In this document: piece by piece, positions 22,171 to 25,449 of the stretch | Layout: every line of letters starts with the position of its first letter | Position numbering within the stretch: position 1 is the stretch's first letter | Origin: an uncultured Lachnospiraceae bacterium | Lineage (GTDB): Bacteria > Bacillota > Clostridia > Lachnospirales > Lachnospiraceae | Length of the DNA: 25,449 bases | Direction: 5' to 3' | Assembly: GCA_910588895.1 (NCBI GenBank) | Contig: CAJUSS010000041.1 | Span: forward strand, 1 to 25,449 | Made by a program: the position numbers and the translations under genes | The notes under the pieces: model-generated | The model's database searches: none | What the model was told of the DNA's origin: nothing | Seen by the model: only the letters and a program-made list of their open reading frames with translations

Positions 22171-22788
22171 ATGAAAGTCTTGATGATCAATGGCAGCCCC
22201 CGCGGGAACGGGAATTCCTATATCGCCCTGCACGAGATGGAAAAGATCTTTGCCCAGGCCGGTGTGGAGACAAAGATCGTCCATGTGGGGAACAAAGCGA
22301 TCCGCGGCTGTATCGCCTGCGGTTCTTGTGCAAAAAATGGGAGATGTGTGTTTGACGATCTGGTCAATGAGACCGCGCCGATGTTTGAGGCTTGTGACGG
22401 CCTGGTGGTGGCCAGCCCGGTCTACTATGCTTCGGCCAATGCGACCCTGGTGGCATTTTTGGACCGCTTATTCTACAGCACCCAGTTTGACAAGACCATG
22501 AAGGTAGGCGCCAGCGTGGTGGCGGCCAGGAGAGGCGGGCTGTCCGCTACATTTGATGAGCTGAACAAATATTTTACGATCACCGGGATGCCGGTGGCCT
22601 CCAGCCAGTATTGGAACAGCATCCATGGCAGGGCGGCAGGAGAGGCCGAGCAGGATGGGGAAGGCCTGCAGACCATGCGGACCCTGGCCAGGAACATGAC
22701 CTTTTTGATGAAGAGCATCGCCCTGGGCAAAGAGCAGTACGGCCTTCCGGAAAAAGAAGAGCGGATCGCCACCCATTTTATCCGATAG
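22171..22788 (+). CDS. Flavodoxin-fold FMN reductase with an iron-sulfur-type cysteine motif
   Basis: This encodes 205 residues. ATG 22171 follows GGAGGAAGAG; the in-frame ATG at 22156 lies just before that site and is unlikely. The fold is flavodoxin-like (NADPH-dependent FMN reductase / PF03358 type): MKVLMINGSPRGNGNS binds the FMN phosphate and SPVYYASANATLVAFLDR is the second flavin contact. C47, C50, C53 and C59 form CX2CX2CX5C, the compact pattern of archaeal and clostridial iron-sulfur flavoproteins, so a [4Fe-4S] cluster is possible. It is cytosolic and probably moves electrons between a reduced carrier and a small acceptor; the substrate is unknown. The azlC gene begins 82 bases downstream with no terminator between. 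Confidence 0.88.
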   Translation: MKVLMINGSPRGNGNSYIALHEMEKIFAQAGVETKIVHVGNKAIRGCIACGSCAKNGRCVFDDLVNETAPMFEACDGLVVASPVYYASANATLVAFLDRLFYSTQFDKTMKVGASVVAARRGGLSATFDELNKYFTITGMPVASSQYWNSIHGRAAGEAEQDGEGLQTMRTLARNMTFLMKSIALGKEQYGLPEKEERIATHFIR

Positions 22789-22869
22789 GACCAGCTGCCG
22801 CCACCGCGCTCCGGCACGGATGTGCGTCTGGATCCACAGGTTTTTATCACACAAAGGAGTATCGTGACA

Positions 22870-23649
22870 ATGCGTTCAGAAACAGATCGTTCATGGTATC
22901 GCAAGGGCCTGCAAGACGGGATCCCGATCGCACTGGGGTATCTGGCCGTATCTTTTACCTTGGGGATAGCGGCAGGGAACCAGCATATCGCATCCCTTCC
23001 CGCGGCCCTCATGTCCGCCACAAATCTGACCTCTGCCGGTGAATTTGCGGGCCTGGGGCTGATCGCGGCGGGAGCCGCTTACGGGGAGATGGCCGGGACC
23101 CAGCTGATCATCAACCTGCGCTACTTTTTGATGTCCTGTGCCCTGTCCCAAAGACTGTCCCCGAGGATGCCCTTTTTCCACAGGCTCCTGATCGCCTACG
23201 GGATCACCGACGAGGTCTTCGGGATCGCGGTGGGCGCCGGAGCAGGGGGCTGCTTAAACCCCTATTACGTCTACGGGGCGGTGACCGTGGCGGCTCCGGC
23301 CTGGACTCTGGGCACCTGGCTGGGAGCTGTCTCAGGCAATGTGCTGCCGGAGCGGATCTTGAGCGCCCTGAACGTGGCCCTCTACGGGATGTTCATCGCG
23401 GTGATCGTGCCCCCTGCCCGGAAGGAAAAGGTCCTGGCGGGCCTGATCGCCGCCTCCATGACTGCCAGCCTTCTGTGCGCCCATCTCCCTGTGGTCAGCC
23501 AGATCTCCGCGGGGATGCGGATCATCCTGCTGACCGTCCTGCTCGCAGGCGCGGGAGCGCTGCTGTTCCCCATACAGGAGGGACAGGGCCAGGAGGAAGG
23601 CTGGGATGACATGCAGGCAGAAGATACATTAAAAGGAGGAGAGCGATGA
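22870..23649 (+). CDS. azlC: Branched-chain amino acid exporter, large subunit AzlC
   Basis: This encodes 259 residues. AAAGGAG (22853-22859) lies ten bases before ATG 22870; an in-frame GTG at 22864 is too close to it. AzlC proteins have about five to eight membrane segments and, with AzlD, form the LIV-E type exporter (branched-chain amino acids and their analogues). Characteristic segments are KGLQDGIPIALGYLAVSFTL, LTSAGEFAGLGLI, INLRYFLMSCALSQRL and YGITDEVF. The C-terminal 25 residues are acidic and cytosolic. It overlaps azlD by four bases (ATGA), indicating translational coupling. Confidence 0.93.
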   Translation: MRSETDRSWYRKGLQDGIPIALGYLAVSFTLGIAAGNQHIASLPAALMSATNLTSAGEFAGLGLIAAGAAYGEMAGTQLIINLRYFLMSCALSQRLSPRMPFFHRLLIAYGITDEVFGIAVGAGAGGCLNPYYVYGAVTVAAPAWTLGTWLGAVSGNVLPERILSALNVALYGMFIAVIVPPARKEKVLAGLIAASMTASLLCAHLPVVSQISAGMRIILLTVLLAGAGALLFPIQEGQGQEEGWDDMQAEDTLKGGER

Positions 23650-23951
23650 AAGGCGATATCTATCTGTATATTTTGGTGATGGCAGGCGTGACCTATCTGA
23701 TCCGCGTCCTCCCCCTGACCCTGATCCGCCGTCCGATCAAGAACCGGTTCTTCCGGTCCTTTTTGTACTACGTCCCATATGTGACCCTGTCTGTCATGAC
23801 CTTTCCCGCTATCCTCTCCGCCACCTCCAGCATCTATTCCGGCGCCGCCGGTCTGGTGGTGGCGCTGGCGCTGGCATTTTGCGGGGCAAGCCTTTTTAAA
23901 GTGGCGGTGGGGGCCTGCGGGATCGTGTTCTTGCTGGAGCTGTTTTTGTGA
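23646..23951 (+). CDS. azlD: Branched-chain amino acid exporter, small subunit AzlD
   Basis: This encodes 101 residues, normal for AzlD. GGAGGAGAGC at the end of azlC serves as ribosome binding site. Three or four hydrophobic segments are predicted, with the family start YLYILVMAGVTYLIRVLPLTL and a following basic turn RRPIKNRF. It is the partner of AzlC in export of branched-chain amino acids. It ends the unit; a GC-rich hairpin lies 30 bases downstream. Confidence 0.93.
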   Translation: MKGDIYLYILVMAGVTYLIRVLPLTLIRRPIKNRFFRSFLYYVPYVTLSVMTFPAILSATSSIYSGAAGLVVALALAFCGASLFKVAVGACGIVFLLELFL

Positions 23952-23981
23952 GCGATCCCCTGGCCGTTCATGCCGATCTTG

Positions 23982-24011
23982 CGCCGCGCCTATACAGCAA
24001 CCGGCGCGGCG
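23982..24011 (+). terminator. GC-rich hairpin after azlD
   Basis: CGCCGCGCC (23982-23990) pairs perfectly with GGCGCGGCG (24003-24011) across a 12-base loop. The next bases are purine-rich with no T-run, so it is a weak intrinsic terminator at best but probably protects the 3' end. Confidence 0.5.
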
Positions 24012-24060
24012 TGAAAAGGGACCTAGACAGAACGTACATTCGATTTTTTTCCAAACCCAC

Positions 24061-24089
24061 TTGCAAACTTTGAAAAAGTATGCTTAAAT
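24061..24089 (+). promoter_or_regulatory. Promoter of the topoisomerase B-subunit gene
   Basis: TTGCAA (24061-24066) and TTAAAT (24084-24089) are 17 bases apart. The leader would be about 25 bases. Confidence 0.5.
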
Positions 24090-24120
24090 AGGAAAGATGA
24101 TCAAAAAACGGAGGGATATG

Positions 24121-25449
24121 ATGGCAAAGGAACAGTACAATGCAGACAGTATCACCGTCCTGGAAGGCCTGGAGGCGGTGCGGAAGCGCCCGGGCATGTA
24201 TATCGGGAGCGTGGGGACCAAGGGTCTGAACCATCTGATCTACGAGCTGGTGGACAATTCGGTGGACGAGCATCTGGCCGGGTATTGCAAGGAGATCTGG
24301 GTGGTACTGGAAAGCGACGGCTCCTGTACCGTCCGTGATGACGGGCGGGGGATCCCCGTGGAGATGCATAAGAAAGGGATCGCGGCGGAGCGGGTGGTGC
24401 TGTCCACTCTCCATGCAGGCGGGAAATTTGACAACGAGGCTTACAAGACCAGCGGCGGTCTCCACGGTGTGGGATCTTCGGTGGTGAACGCTCTTTCCGA
24501 GCGGCTTAAGATCACGATCAGCCGGAACGGGGCCATCCATTACGACTGCTATGAGCGGGGGATCCCCACGGTGGAGCTTAAAGACGGCCTCCTGCCGGTG
24601 ATCGGAAAGACGAAGGAGACCGGGACCCAGATCAACTTTATCCCGGATAAGGAGATATTTGAAAAGATCCGTTTCAAGGCGGAATGGTTAAAGAGCCGTC
24701 TCCATGAGACCGCGTACTTAAATCCTCATCTGACGATCCATTTTGCGGACCGCAGAGAGGGGGAAGAGGAGGAGATCGATTACCATGAGCCGGAAGGGAT
24801 CATTTCTTATGTAAAGGAGTTAGATCAGGGGAAGACGCCGGTCCACGATCCGGTGTACTTTAAGGGGACCGTGGACAAGATCGAGGTGGAAGGGGCCTTT
24901 CAGTTCGTGGACGCCTTTGAGGAAAATGTGCTGGGCTTCTGCAACAATATCTTTACCCAGGAGGGCGGGACCCACCTGGTAGGCTTCAAGACCCGCTTCA
25001 CGGCTATGATCAATAATTACGCCAAGGAGCTGGGGATCTTAAAGGAAAAGGACGCCAAGTTCACGGGAGCGGATACCCGCAACGGGATGACGGCCGTGCT
25101 GGCCGTGAAGCACCCGGACCCGATCTTTGAAGGGCAGACTAAGACCAAGCTGGCCAGCGCCGATGCCACCAAGGCGGTCTTTACGGTCACCGGAGAGGAG
25201 CTGCAGCGGTATTTCGACCGGAACTTAGAGGTCTTAAAGGGCGTGATCAGTTGTGCGGAGAAGTCGGCGAAGATCCGCAGGGCCGAGGAGAAGGCCAAGA
25301 CCAACATGCTGACCAAGTCCAAGTTTTCCTTTGACAGCAACGGAAAGCTGGCCAACTGCGAGAGCCGGGACGCCTCCAAGTGTGAGATCTTCATCGTGGA
25401 GGGCGATTCCGCAGGGGGATCGGCCAAGACGGCCAGGAACCGGCAGTAC
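24121..25449 (+). CDS. Type IIA DNA topoisomerase subunit B (ParE/GyrB family), 5' part
   Basis: The frame is open from ATG 24121 to the window end, giving 443 residues; the C-terminus lies outside. GGAGGG (24110-24115) fits ATG 24121 better than the ATG at 24118. The N-terminal GHKL ATPase is intact: YELVDNSVDEH with E42 and N46, DDGRGIP (73-79) and GGLHGVGSS (112-120). The transducer domain follows, and the TOPRIM domain has just begun with EGDSAGGSA (catalytic E427). It supplies the ATPase half of a gyrase or topoisomerase IV. GKFDNEAYKTSGGLHG and the short N-terminus suggest a ParE-like paralogue rather than the main oriC-linked gyrB, but this is not certain; the A-subunit gene should lie downstream. 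Confidence 0.88.
   Translation, partial: MAKEQYNADSITVLEGLEAVRKRPGMYIGSVGTKGLNHLIYELVDNSVDEHLAGYCKEIWVVLESDGSCTVRDDGRGIPVEMHKKGIAAERVVLSTLHAGGKFDNEAYKTSGGLHGVGSSVVNALSERLKITISRNGAIHYDCYERGIPTVELKDGLLPVIGKTKETGTQINFIPDKEIFEKIRFKAEWLKSRLHETAYLNPHLTIHFADRREGEEEEIDYHEPEGIISYVKELDQGKTPVHDPVYFKGTVDKIEVEGAFQFVDAFEENVLGFCNNIFTQEGGTHLVGFKTRFTAMINNYAKELGILKEKDAKFTGADTRNGMTAVLAVKHPDPIFEGQTKTKLASADATKAVFTVTGEELQRYFDRNLEVLKGVISCAEKSAKIRRAEEKAKTNMLTKSKFSFDSNGKLANCESRDASKCEIFIVEGDSAGGSAKTARNRQY

Noticed and set aside
24121..25449. Calling the last gene the main gyrB
   Set aside because: No dnaA, dnaN or recF neighbours are seen and the sequence type is ParE-like, but without the C-terminus or partner gene I left the symbol blank.

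Overview
The window looks like chromosome of an endospore-forming, strictly anaerobic Firmicute of the class Clostridia, most likely a gut-type Lachnospiraceae member. The evidence is the spoVAD-spoVAE pair, the substrate-binding lipoproteins with Glu/Thr/Ala-rich linkers after the lipobox, the citrate synthase plus small NAD-type isocitrate dehydrogenase pair without other TCA genes, and AGGAGG-type ribosome binding sites throughout. Base composition is moderately GC-rich and even. I see no insertion sequence, integrase, phage gene or CRISPR array, so this is mostly housekeeping and transport DNA.

Layout. 1-3233: the end of a metallo-beta-lactamase-fold hydrolase, a convergent lipoprotein of unknown role with an 8-residue tandem repeat, and a zinc membrane-type dipeptidase. 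3344-5258: a separately transcribed lipoprotein with one FMN-binding domain and two large, nearly identical tandem domains, carrying three predicted covalent-flavin sites. 5388-8532: a three-gene ABC importer of the tryptophan/tyrosine-like (COG2984/4120/1101) type. 8599-10522: a long structured leader and an SH3b/NlpC-P60 cell-wall hydrolase, followed by a remnant of a DUF4143 ATPase gene. 10753-14137: a tiny promoter-terminator unit, then citrate synthase, isocitrate dehydrogenase and a ClpP-like serine protease. 14305-17283: metQ-metN-metI, the methionine importer, behind an unassigned structured leader. 17394-18548 (minus): a two-pass membrane protein of unknown function. 18775-20248: spoVAD and spoVAE. 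20383-20525: a tRNA-Gly(CCC) unit. 20619-21965 (minus): a PAS-GAF-GGDEF diguanylate cyclase. 22093-23951: a cysteine-motif flavoprotein and the AzlCD branched-chain amino acid exporter. 24061-end: the first part of a type IIA topoisomerase B subunit.

Working together. Several units handle amino acids and peptides: dipeptidase, two lipoprotein-dependent ABC importers and the AzlCD exporter. Citrate synthase and isocitrate dehydrogenase form part of the oxidative branch to 2-oxoglutarate and glutamate. The flavin lipoprotein points to extracytosolic electron transfer. A recurring regulatory theme is visible in the non-coding DNA: consensus promoters with exact 17-base spacers, some followed at once by a terminator hairpin, and strong stem-loops between the first and second genes of three different operons.

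The items most worth follow-up are the triple-flavin-site lipoprotein, the leader upstream of metQ with a helix that can pair in two ways, the leader upstream of the NlpC/P60 hydrolase with its tandem repeats, and the promoter-terminator unit upstream of citrate synthase. All RNA structures were found by eye from complementarity and have not been folded by computation.
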